NCBI GenBank assembly: GCA_001830475.1
Contig: MIAC01000076.1
Span: 1 to 7,458 of the forward strand
Origin: Rhodospirillales bacterium RIFCSPLOWO2_12_FULL_67_15
GTDB lineage: Bacteria > Pseudomonadota > Alphaproteobacteria > Rhodospirillales > 2-12-FULL-67-15
DNA: 7,458 bases
Direction: 5' to 3'
The notes beneath the pieces were generated by a model. It worked only from the letters and a program-made list of their open reading frames with translations. It did not search any database and had not been told where the DNA came from. The position numbers were made by a program, and so were the translations under genes. The stretch's first letter is position 1. Every line of letters starts with the position of its first letter. Positions 1 to 5,545 of this stretch are shown here, piece after piece.

Positions 1-292
1 TGTGCACGTCGGGGGTATTTTCCACCACCACCAGCTTCAGCGCCGGGATGTCGAGACCGAGTTCTTCGCACGCCGCCGTGCCGTTCAGCAAAAGGCGTTT
101 CCTGTATTCAGGATCGGTCCAGGCTTTCGCCACCACTCTCGCTCCCCGCTCGGGGCCGCGCCGGCGCATGTCTTCCACTTCGGCGTTGACCTGCGCGTCG
201 GTGACGATGCCTTTCTCGACCAGCAACTCGCGCAGGCTGATTTCCATCAGCTGGAAGTACGACAGCGGCCGGTAGCTGCCCTGGTCTTTCAC
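1..292 (-). CDS. Nitrile hydratase / thiocyanate hydrolase family alpha-type subunit, partial (3' end beyond window)
   Basis: This is the metal-carrying subunit of a nitrile hydratase-family enzyme, which hydrates nitriles to amides or, in thiocyanate hydrolase, hydrolyses thiocyanate. It starts at GTG 292 and runs off the left edge after 97 codons. Family-typical stretches are visible: LRELLVEKGIVT near residue 21, ARVVAKAWTDPEYRKRLL near 51-68, GTAACEELG near 71-79 and VVVENTPDVH at 88-97. In known members the ENTPxVHN segment leads directly into the metal motif C-T/S-L-C-S-C, which here would begin a few codons outside the window, so the ligands and the Co versus Fe type cannot be judged. 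The GTG overlaps the stop codon of the upstream gene by 4 bases (GTGA), and GGAG at 298-301 is a good ribosome binding site. A family member is usually about 200 aa, so roughly half is missing. Nitrile hydratase versus thiocyanate hydrolase remains open. Confidence 0.88.
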   Translation of the reverse strand, partial: MKDQGSYRPLSYFQLMEISLRELLVEKGIVTDAQVNAEVEDMRRRGPERGARVVAKAWTDPEYRKRLLLNGTAACEELGLDIPALKLVVVENTPDVH

Positions 293-576
293 GGTTTCTC
301 CAGCCAGTGCTGGAAGATCTCCACTTCGAGGAGATCGCTGTCGCTGCCGCGATAGTCGGGCCAGACTTCCTTCTGCCTGAACCGCACGCGATACAGCGGC
401 ACGGCGGGCAGGCCGTCACGCCGTTCGGCGAGCTGTTCGGGATTGGGAAAGGCGCCACAGAGGCGCTCCACCTCGCCGACGCAGCCACGGATATAGAAAG
501 GCGTGCGGACATGGCCGGCGGGATGCGCCCGCATGACTTTCACTTTCTGCCCTGGCGAAAATCGCGCGTCAACCAC
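289..576 (-). CDS. Nitrile hydratase beta-type subunit, C-terminal SH3-like half as a separate 95-aa protein
   Basis: The 95-aa product matches only the C-terminal, SH3-like barrel half of a standard nitrile hydratase beta subunit. Visible family marks are FSPGQKVKVMRAHPAGHVRTP at the start, then YIRGCVGEVERLCGAFPNPE, the strand LYRVRFRQKEVWPD near residues 61-75, and the terminal LEVEIFQHWLE. Arg24 or Arg30 in GHVRTPFYIRG is a candidate for the beta-subunit arginine that contacts the oxidised cysteine ligands in known enzymes; this is inferred by alignment from memory. The start is GTG 576, overlapping the upstream gene by 8 bases, with GAGGTGG at 583-589 as a good ribosome binding site. It ends in a 4-base overlap with the alpha gene. 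A normal beta subunit of about 220 aa carries both halves, so this is a split arrangement as in thiocyanate hydrolase (ScnA) or the three-part toyocamycin nitrile hydratase. Confidence 0.85.
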   Translation of the reverse strand: MVDARFSPGQKVKVMRAHPAGHVRTPFYIRGCVGEVERLCGAFPNPEQLAERRDGLPAVPLYRVRFRQKEVWPDYRGSDSDLLEVEIFQHWLEKP

Positions 577-883
577 GCTTTTCCACCTCGACCATCTTGC
601 GCTCCAGCTCCTCGGCGCTGATCACGCCGCGCTGGATCAGCGTGTCAGTCAGCGACTTCACCCAGCGCTCGTAGTAGCTCAGCTTCTCGTAGGCATCCGG
701 CGTCAGCGCCTCGATGTTCTTGCGCAGCTCGTCGACCGTCATCAGCTTTTTCGCGCCCTTGATCCCCCATAAAAGGACCGCGAGCGCATCCACCCGCCGC
801 TCCCAATCCGCGTAATCGTGCTCGGTCCGTTCCACCTTGCCGGCAGGCAGCCCGCCCATGTCGTGAGGACCCCGCCCGCTCAC
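569..883 (-). CDS. Nitrile hydratase beta-type subunit, N-terminal half as a separate 104-aa protein
   Basis: The product matches the helical N-terminal half of nitrile hydratase beta subunits. It opens with GPHDMGGLPAG at residues 5-15 (compare the family's G-x-H-D-x-G-G), continues with YADWERRVDAL at 24-34, and has DELRKNIEALTP then YEKLSYYERWVKSL at 51-78 and LIQRGVISAEELE at 82-94. Arg54 in ELRKNIE aligns with the conserved beta arginine near the active site of known enzymes; this is inferred from memory. I chose GTG 883 as the start because the GPHDMGG signature follows within four codons and the codon overlaps the stop of the ThDP gene as GTGA. The frame stays open 48 bases further upstream, but that stretch lies inside the ThDP gene and looks unlike the family. 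Its stop overlaps the next gene by 8 bases. It corresponds in position and content to scnB of thiocyanate hydrolase clusters. Confidence 0.86.
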   Translation of the reverse strand: MSGRGPHDMGGLPAGKVERTEHDYADWERRVDALAVLLWGIKGAKKLMTVDELRKNIEALTPDAYEKLSYYERWVKSLTDTLIQRGVISAEELERKMVEVEKRG

Positions 884-2565
884 GCCACCCACTCCGAGAC
901 CGGCGCCTGCGCTTCGTGCAGCGGCTGGCAAACGATGTCGACCAAGGTTGGTTCTTTCGAATTCACTGCTTCTTTTAATACCGATTGAAGCTTTGAAGGA
1001 TCCTCAACCCTCCAACTCTTCACGCCAAAGGCTTCCGCCACGCGGGCGTGGTCGGTGACGCCGAAGTCCACCGAGAAGTAGCGCCCGCCGTAGCCCGCCT
1101 TCTGCCCCGCCTTGATCCAGCCGTAGACCGCGTTGGAGATGACGACGAAGGCGATCGGCAGCCGGTGGCGCACCACCGTTTCCAGCTCGCCCACGCACAT
1201 GCCGAAGCTGCCGTCGCCCATCACCGCCACGGTCTTCACCGACGGCCGGCCGAAATGCGCGCCGACCGAGGCCGCCATCGCATAACCGAGGGCGCCATGC
1301 GCGCGGTTCGAGAAAAATTGTCTTCCTGTTTTTCTTGTTTGAAAGAAAGCTGAAAAATAAGGGCAAGGGGTCCCCGGGTCGGCGACCACGATGGCGTCGG
1401 GATCGAGGAGTTTCTGCAATTCGAAGACCACCCTTTCAGGTTTGATCGGCGTGTCGTTGGAAGCCGCGAGCTTCTCGAATTTGGAAAATTTCTCGTTTTT
1501 TGCCTTATCGACGCAGGAAAGATCTCCTTCGGCAACGGAGACCTGTTCCTTCAATGCCGCCAGGCAAAGCCGCGCGTCGCCGATGAGCGGCACGTCGACC
1601 TGGTAGTTCGTCCCCGGCACCGCCGGGTCGACGTCGATGTGGATGATCCGCGCCGCGCCGGGCGCGGGATGGCGCCAGCGCTCGGTGGTCACCGAGCCGG
1701 CGCGGCAGCCGACGAAGATCACCAGGTCCGCCGCGTCGATCACGGCGCGGGTTTCCGGGGTGCCGCCGTTCGAGCCGACGACGCCCACCGAGAGCGCGCA
1801 GCGCTCGTCGATCGACCCCTTGCCGCTGATGGTGGTCGCCACCGGGGCCGACAGCTTCTCGGCCAGTTCCGCTAGTTCGGACTCGGCTCCCGAGATCACC
1901 ACCCCGCCGCCGCAGATGAAAACGGGGTTTTTCGATTTTCTGATCAACTTGACTGCCATTTCGATGAACGAAGCGTCGGGACCGGTCCGCCTCGCGGGAA
2001 AGCTGCCCAGCGTCGGATCGGCCCAGATGTCGGCGCGGTCCACCGGGCCGTTCTGCACGTCGAACGGCAGCGCGATATGCGCGGCGCCGGGACGGCCGGT
2101 GGTCATCGCCTCGAACGCCGCGCGGAACGTGCGCGGGATGTCGGCCGAGCGGTTGAGCACCACATTCCACTTCGTTACAGGTTTGAAAAGAGATTTCTGG
2201 TCGAGCTCGGTGAGGGTGAATTTCCCCCGGGAAGAAACTGAAATGTCCGTATTGATGGCGAGGATCGGGATCGAGGATTCATTGGCCTCGGCGAGGCCGG
2301 GAAGGATGTAGGTGGCGCCGCCGCCGGAGGGGCCTTCGCACACGCCGACCTTGCCGGTCACGCGCGCATAGCCGTCGGCCATGTAGGCGGCATGGCGCTC
2401 GTCACGGGTAAGGATGTGCTTTACAGAATTGCGGGAAAAAGCATCGTACAGCGGCAAGCTCGTGTCGCCGCACAGCCCGAAAATCACTTCGACGCCGTGC
2501 GCCCGCAGCATTTCGACCGCCGCCTCCGCGCCGGACAGGGTCGCGAGTTCCACGGCCTTGTTCAC
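880..2565 (-). CDS. Thiamine diphosphate-dependent enzyme, acetolactate synthase large-subunit superfamily
   Basis: This is a cytoplasmic ThDP enzyme of the family that decarboxylates 2-oxo acids or makes and breaks C-C bonds next to a carbonyl. With GTG 2565 as start it has 561 aa, a normal length. The N-terminal pyrimidine-binding domain (about 10-175) contains the catalytic glutamate, Glu56, in RDERHAAYMADGYAR, and a glycine-rich GPSGGGATYILPG. The central domain (about 190-340) carries NPVFICGGGVV and DLVIFVGCRAGS. The C-terminal domain has VADPG and the ThDP/Mg motif GDGSF (about 450) ending in an asparagine near 478, where the usual Asn-Asn is Asn-Ala. The frame is open back to GTG 2616, but those 17 residues are arginine-rich, not family-like, and would overlap the divergent VOC gene. 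The stop overlaps the nitrile hydratase-like genes, so it heads their operon. It is probably not the biosynthetic acetolactate synthase, because no small subunit is adjacent. A lyase or decarboxylase role is possible; the substrate is unknown. Confidence 0.85.
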   Translation of the reverse strand: MNKAVELATLSGAEAAVEMLRAHGVEVIFGLCGDTSLPLYDAFSRNSVKHILTRDERHAAYMADGYARVTGKVGVCEGPSGGGATYILPGLAEANESSIPILAINTDISVSSRGKFTLTELDQKSLFKPVTKWNVVLNRSADIPRTFRAAFEAMTTGRPGAAHIALPFDVQNGPVDRADIWADPTLGSFPARRTGPDASFIEMAVKLIRKSKNPVFICGGGVVISGAESELAELAEKLSAPVATTISGKGSIDERCALSVGVVGSNGGTPETRAVIDAADLVIFVGCRAGSVTTERWRHPAPGAARIIHIDVDPAVPGTNYQVDVPLIGDARLCLAALKEQVSVAEGDLSCVDKAKNEKFSKFEKLAASNDTPIKPERVVFELQKLLDPDAIVVADPGTPCPYFSAFFQTRKTGRQFFSNRAHGALGYAMAASVGAHFGRPSVKTVAVMGDGSFGMCVGELETVVRHRLPIAFVVISNAVYGWIKAGQKAGYGGRYFSVDFGVTDHARVAEAFGVKSWRVEDPSKLQSVLKEAVNSKEPTLVDIVCQPLHEAQAPVSEWVA

Positions 2566-2585
2566 GCCGGTTATATTAGCGCGCC
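2566..2585. promoter_or_regulatory. Divergent intergenic gap with an AT-rich -10-like box facing both ways
   Basis: Only 20 bp separate the divergent start codons GTG 2565 (minus) and ATG 2586 (plus). The gap contains TTATATTA at 2571-2578 in otherwise GC-rich sequence. It reads TATATT (2572-2577) on the plus strand and TAATAT (2578-2573) on the minus strand, both close to a sigma-70 -10 box. Neither start has a Shine-Dalgarno sequence, and each lies about 7-8 bases past the box, which would fit leaderless or nearly leaderless transcripts. No convincing -35 hexamer is seen on either side, so this is a weak call. Promoters could instead lie inside the opposing genes. Confidence 0.3.
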
Positions 2586-3365
2586 ATGAACCTCGCCGAG
2601 CGGCAGAAGCCTTCACCCGGGGACCTGGTTCTGGATCATGTGTCGCACTTCGTGAAGGACCTGGAAGCGGCGGCGCGCTTGCTGGAAAAGCTCGGCTTTA
2701 TCGTCACGCCGCTCTCGGCGCAGAGGGTCGACGGCAGGCCGGCCGGCACATCGAACCGCTGCGTCATGCTCGAGCAGGGATATGTCGAGCTGCTGGCGCC
2801 GCGACCGGATCGCGGCCTGCGCCTCGCCTGCTTCGGCACGCCGGATGCCGCGGCCGAGCACCGCCGGCTCGCCGACCACGGATTCGCGCCGCTTCCGCTG
2901 GTGAATCTGAGCAGGAAAATCGACGATAGATTTCTCGCGCGATTCAAGGTCGTGCGGGCCGACGGCAAGATGCCGGAAGGGCGCATCCAGTACGTGCAGC
3001 ACCTCACGCCGCAGCACCTCTGGCAGAAGCGCTATGTCAATGAATTCAGGCTTGAAGGCATCTTCGTGGCGGCCAGGGACCCGGTCGCGGCGGCGGCGCG
3101 CTGGGCGCGCTTCACCGGCCTGATTCCGCGGCGCACCGAAGAAGGCATCCGCCTCGAAACCGCGCGCGGCTCGGTGCTCGTCGCGAAGCGCTTTCCCTGG
3201 CGCACCCCCGCCTCCCCGGCGCTCGCGGGCTATCAGCTCGCCTGCCGTCAACCGCAGAAGTTCGCCGCGCGTTGCTCGGCGGCGGGAATCCGGGTCAAGC
3301 GCATCGGGTCCCGGTACGCGGCGGCGCTGCCCGCGGCGCTCGGCGGCGTGTGGGTGTTCGGTTAG
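2586..3365 (+). CDS. VOC superfamily (glyoxalase-fold, Glyoxalase_3-like) protein
   Basis: The 259-aa protein has a vicinal-oxygen-chelate fold signature. LVLDHVSHFVKDLEAAARLLEKLGF at 14-38 is the first beta-alpha unit with candidate metal ligand His18, and CVMLEQGYVELLAP at 59-72 gives candidate ligand Glu68. A second, weaker module starts near residue 153 (LEGIFVAARDPVAAAARWARFTGL). Such proteins bind a divalent metal and act as isomerases, dioxygenases, lyases or resistance proteins, so the reaction cannot be stated. No signal peptide is visible, so it is probably cytoplasmic. The start ATG 2586 has no ribosome binding site but lies just before the conserved core. The gene leads into the ABC transporter operon, 27 bases before the binding-protein start, and is divergent from the ThDP/hydratase operon, suggesting a part in the same catabolic route. 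The C-terminal third is arginine- and alanine-rich and less recognisable. Confidence 0.75.
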   Translation: MNLAERQKPSPGDLVLDHVSHFVKDLEAAARLLEKLGFIVTPLSAQRVDGRPAGTSNRCVMLEQGYVELLAPRPDRGLRLACFGTPDAAAEHRRLADHGFAPLPLVNLSRKIDDRFLARFKVVRADGKMPEGRIQYVQHLTPQHLWQKRYVNEFRLEGIFVAARDPVAAAARWARFTGLIPRRTEEGIRLETARGSVLVAKRFPWRTPASPALAGYQLACRQPQKFAARCSAAGIRVKRIGSRYAAALPAALGGVWVFG

Positions 3366-3381
3366 AATTTCCCACCACCTT

Positions 3382-3387
3382 AGGAGG
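3382..3387 (+). promoter_or_regulatory. Strong Shine-Dalgarno for the binding-protein gene
   Basis: AGGAGG followed by further Gs lies 5 bases before ATG 3393. It is the best ribosome binding site in the window and contrasts with the weak or absent sites at the VOC and LivH-like starts. This fits the high expression usual for periplasmic binding proteins. Confidence 0.75.
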
Positions 3388-3392
3388 GGGAC

Positions 3393-4577
3393 ATGAGACT
3401 CACGAAGATCGTCGCTTTGGCCGCATTCGCACTGGTTTCCGCCGCCGCGTCGGCGCAGACCGTCAAGATCGGCTTCATCACCAGTTATTCCGGGCTGAAC
3501 GGCAACCTCGGCCCCTACATGGAGCGCGCGGTCCGGCTCTACATCAAGCAGCACCAGAAGGAGCTGCCGCCGGGCGTCAAGATCGAGCTGATCATCCGCG
3601 ACGACACCGGCCCCAACCCGGACAAGGCACGCCAGCTCGCGCAGGAGCTGGTGGTGCGCGATAAGGTGGATCTGCTCGCCGGCGTGATCTTCACGCCCAA
3701 CGCGATGTCCATGGCGCCGATCGCCACCGAGGCGAAAGTGCCTTTCGTCATCATGAATGCCGGCACCTCCGTGATCACCACGCGCTCGCCCTATATCGCC
3801 CGCGTCTCCTTCACCCTGTGGCAGTCGAGCTACCCGCTCGGCCAGTGGGCGGCGAAGAAATACAAGACCGCGTACACGCTGGTGAGCGATTTCGGACCGG
3901 GCCACGACGCCGAGACGGCGTTCATGCAGGCGTTCAAGGAAGGCGGCGGCAATATCGTCGCAAGCGTGCGCGTGCCGCTGCAGAACCCGGACTGGGCGGC
4001 CTACCTGCAGCGCGTGAAGGACGCCAAACCCGACACGCTGTTCGTGTTCATCCCCGCCGGCAAGACCGCCACCGCGGTGATGAAGAACTTCTCCGAGCTG
4101 GGCCTGGGCCAGGCCGGCATCAAGCTGATCGGGCCGGGCGACATCACCACCGACGAGGAGCTGCCCAACATGGGCGACGTCGCGCTCGGCGTCACCACCA
4201 TGTTCCACTACTCCGCGGCCGGAGACCGCCCCGCCAACAAGGCCTTCGTGGCGGCGTGGAAGAAGGAATACGGCGCCAACGAGACGCCGAACTTCCTTTC
4301 CGCGGCCTCCTGGGACGGCACCGCCATGATCTTCGAGGCGATCCGGCAGCAGAAAGGCAAGATCGACCCGGACAAGACCATGGCGATCTTCAAGAGCTGG
4401 AAGTTCGCCAACAGCCCGCGCGGCCCGATCTCGATCGACCCGGAGACCCGCGACATCGTCCAGAACGAGTACCTGCGCGAAGTGCGCAAGGTCGGCGGGC
4501 AGCTCGCCAACGTCGAGCTCGAGACCTTCGCAGCCGCGGTGAAGGATCCCTGGAAAGAGCAGCAGAAGAAGAAGTAG
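3393..4577 (+). CDS. HAAT-family ABC transporter periplasmic substrate-binding protein (LivK/amide-binding type)
   Basis: This 394-aa protein is the periplasmic receptor of a branched-chain amino acid/amide type (HAAT) importer. Residues 1-21 are a classical Sec signal peptide: MRLTK, a hydrophobic core, then a likely signal peptidase I cut after ASA before QTVKIGF. The mature part is a two-lobe, type I binding protein (Periplasmic_binding_6 type), with VKIGFITSYSG in the first strand, IRDDTGPNPDKARQLAQELV in the first lobe, VPFVIMNAGTS near 110-120, a second-lobe segment LVSDFGPGHDAETAFMQAFK, and SAASWDGTAMIFEAI near the end. Family members bind branched-chain amino acids, amides, urea or small aromatic acids, and nothing here fixes the ligand. 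The lysine-rich tail (EQQKKK) is unremarkable. It is followed after 4 bases by the proposed CTG start of the permease. The neighbouring nitrile hydratase-like genes make a nitrogenous ligand attractive, but that is inference. Confidence 0.95.
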   Translation: MRLTKIVALAAFALVSAAASAQTVKIGFITSYSGLNGNLGPYMERAVRLYIKQHQKELPPGVKIELIIRDDTGPNPDKARQLAQELVVRDKVDLLAGVIFTPNAMSMAPIATEAKVPFVIMNAGTSVITTRSPYIARVSFTLWQSSYPLGQWAAKKYKTAYTLVSDFGPGHDAETAFMQAFKEGGGNIVASVRVPLQNPDWAAYLQRVKDAKPDTLFVFIPAGKTATAVMKNFSELGLGQAGIKLIGPGDITTDEELPNMGDVALGVTTMFHYSAAGDRPANKAFVAAWKKEYGANETPNFLSAASWDGTAMIFEAIRQQKGKIDPDKTMAIFKSWKFANSPRGPISIDPETRDIVQNEYLREVRKVGGQLANVELETFAAAVKDPWKEQQKKK

Positions 4578-4581
4578 CGCC

Positions 4582-5457
4582 CTGGGGGAATTCGTTTCGT
4601 CGGTCGTAAGCGTCGCCTTCCACGGCGTCGCTTACGGCATGATCCTGTATGTGATCTCGGTCGGCCTGTCGGTGACGATGGGCCTGATGGGCTTCATCAA
4701 CCTGGCGCACGGCGTGTTCGCCATGGCGGGGGGCTTCATCCTGTCCACGGCGATGGCGCGCTTCGGCGTGCCGTTTCCGCTGGCGCTGGTTGCCGCCTTT
4801 GTTCTTGTTTCTCTAGGAAGTATCTTCCTGGAAAAGATCCTCTACTCGCGCCTTTATGCGAGAGGGGAGCTGTCGCAGGTGCTGTTCTGCATCGGCCTGA
4901 TCCTCGTGGCGATGGCGGTGGCCCGGCTGATCTACGGCAACCTCGCCGCGCCGGTGTTCCTGCCTGACTACCTGCGCGGCCAGGTGCAGGTGCTGGGACG
5001 CGATTTCCCGACCTACCGGGTATTCCTGATCCTGTTCAGCGGCGTGTTAATTCTGTCGCTGTGGACCGGCGTGGAGCGCACGCGCTGGGGCGCGATGGTG
5101 CGCGCGGCGGTGGACAACCGCGGCATGGCGCAGTCGGTCGGCATCAACACCAAGCGCCTGTTCATGATCACCTTCGCCCTGGGCAGCGGGCTCGCCGGCC
5201 TCGGCGGCGCGCTCGGCGCGGACATCCTGCCCGTGCAATGGGGTTATCCGTTCGAGCACCTGGTCTATTTCCTCATCGTCGTCGCGGTCGGCGGCCTGGG
5301 GAGCCTGCGCGGCCCCTTCGTCGCGGCGCTGCTCATCGGCATCGCCGACACCGCCTGCAAGTACTGGGTCCCCGCGCTCGGCGCCTTCCTGGTATATGCG
5401 GCGACCATTGGAATTCTCCTGTGGAGACCGCAAGGATTGTTCGGGGTGCGCGCATGA
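4582..5457 (+). CDS. HAAT ABC transporter inner-membrane permease, LivH-like (probable CTG start)
   Basis: This is one of the two membrane permeases of the importer (BPD_transp_2 type), with about eight hydrophobic segments. Family marks are MGLMGFINLAHGVFAMAGGF near the N-terminus, GINTKRLFMITFALGSGLAG in the cytoplasmic coupling region, VVAVGGLGSLRGP, and the terminal LLWRPQGLFG. The first conventional start is ATG 4639 (272 aa), but it falls inside the first conserved block FHGVAYGMILYVISVG. In E. coli LivH the matching FNG is preceded by 12 residues, and here the in-frame CTG at 4582 gives exactly the same number, so I chose CTG (291 aa). No ATG, GTG or TTG lies in frame between 4582 and 4639. 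CTG 4582 is 4 bases after the binding-protein stop, with purine-rich sequence upstream. A strong hairpin covers 4603-4638. The function call is firm and the start less so. Confidence 0.92.
   Translation: MGEFVSSVVSVAFHGVAYGMILYVISVGLSVTMGLMGFINLAHGVFAMAGGFILSTAMARFGVPFPLALVAAFVLVSLGSIFLEKILYSRLYARGELSQVLFCIGLILVAMAVARLIYGNLAAPVFLPDYLRGQVQVLGRDFPTYRVFLILFSGVLILSLWTGVERTRWGAMVRAAVDNRGMAQSVGINTKRLFMITFALGSGLAGLGGALGADILPVQWGYPFEHLVYFLIVVAVGGLGSLRGPFVAALLIGIADTACKYWVPALGAFLVYAATIGILLWRPQGLFGVRA
4603..4638 (+). other. Strong RNA hairpin at the 5' end of the LivH-like gene
   Basis: Positions 4603-4617 pair with 4624-4638 to form a 15-bp stem with one T-T mismatch, one G-U pair and a 6-base loop (TTCCAC). 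The core is GTAAGCG against CGCTTAC. No T-run follows, so it is not a typical terminator. It begins 25 bases after the binding-protein stop and ends directly before ATG 4639. Hairpins between binding-protein and permease genes commonly stabilise the upstream message and lower downstream translation. Here the stem also appears to encode the first conserved residues of the permease. Confidence 0.6.
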
Positions 5458-5532
5458 GAAAAACAGGGACAGACCACGTTTTCCGTTGCTTCGCGCATCG
5501 CGCAGGAAAAACGTGGTCTGTCCCTGTTTTTC
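5458..5532. repeat. 75-bp near-perfect inverted repeat (REP-like palindrome) between the two permease genes
   Basis: Positions 5458-5482 are the exact reverse complement of 5508-5532 (25 bp), and pairing continues by 2 more bp past a one-base bulge. The arms contain GGGACAGACCACG and its complement CGTGGTCTGTCCC, bounded by runs of five A and five T. The inner 20 bases include CGCG-CAT-CGCG, which can form a small apical hairpin. The element starts on the base after the LivH-like stop (TGA 5455-5457) and ends just before the ribosome binding site of the LivM-like gene. It codes for nothing. The layout resembles dispersed REP/RAYT-type palindromes or a bidirectional terminator. The structure is seen directly; the class is inference. 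Confidence 0.9.
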
Positions 5533-5545
5533 GGGGTGAGCACCG

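Noticed and set aside
1505..2170. 221-codon minus-strand frame inside the ThDP gene
   Set aside because: Arg/Gly/Pro-rich off-frame product; the main frame is a continuous ThDP enzyme.
2566..2616. Upstream extension of the ThDP enzyme to GTG 2616
   Set aside because: The added residues (KASAARRGSWRANITG) are not family-like and would overlap the start of the VOC gene, while GTG 2565 lies just before the conserved domain.
3363..3368. TAGAAT as a -10 box for a separate promoter before the binding-protein gene
   Set aside because: No matching -35 hexamer is visible about 17 bases upstream, and the VOC gene reads directly into this gene with a 27-base gap.
2613..4208. 531-codon open frame on the minus strand across the VOC and binding-protein genes
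   Set aside because: Its product is rich in His, Arg and Gly without family features, while the plus-strand frames give clear VOC and signal-peptide/binding-protein sequences. It is a GC-driven shadow.
5458..5532. Insertion sequence or CRISPR interpretation of the inverted repeat
   Set aside because: There is no transposase, no target-site duplication that I could recognise, and only one palindrome with no repeat-spacer series.
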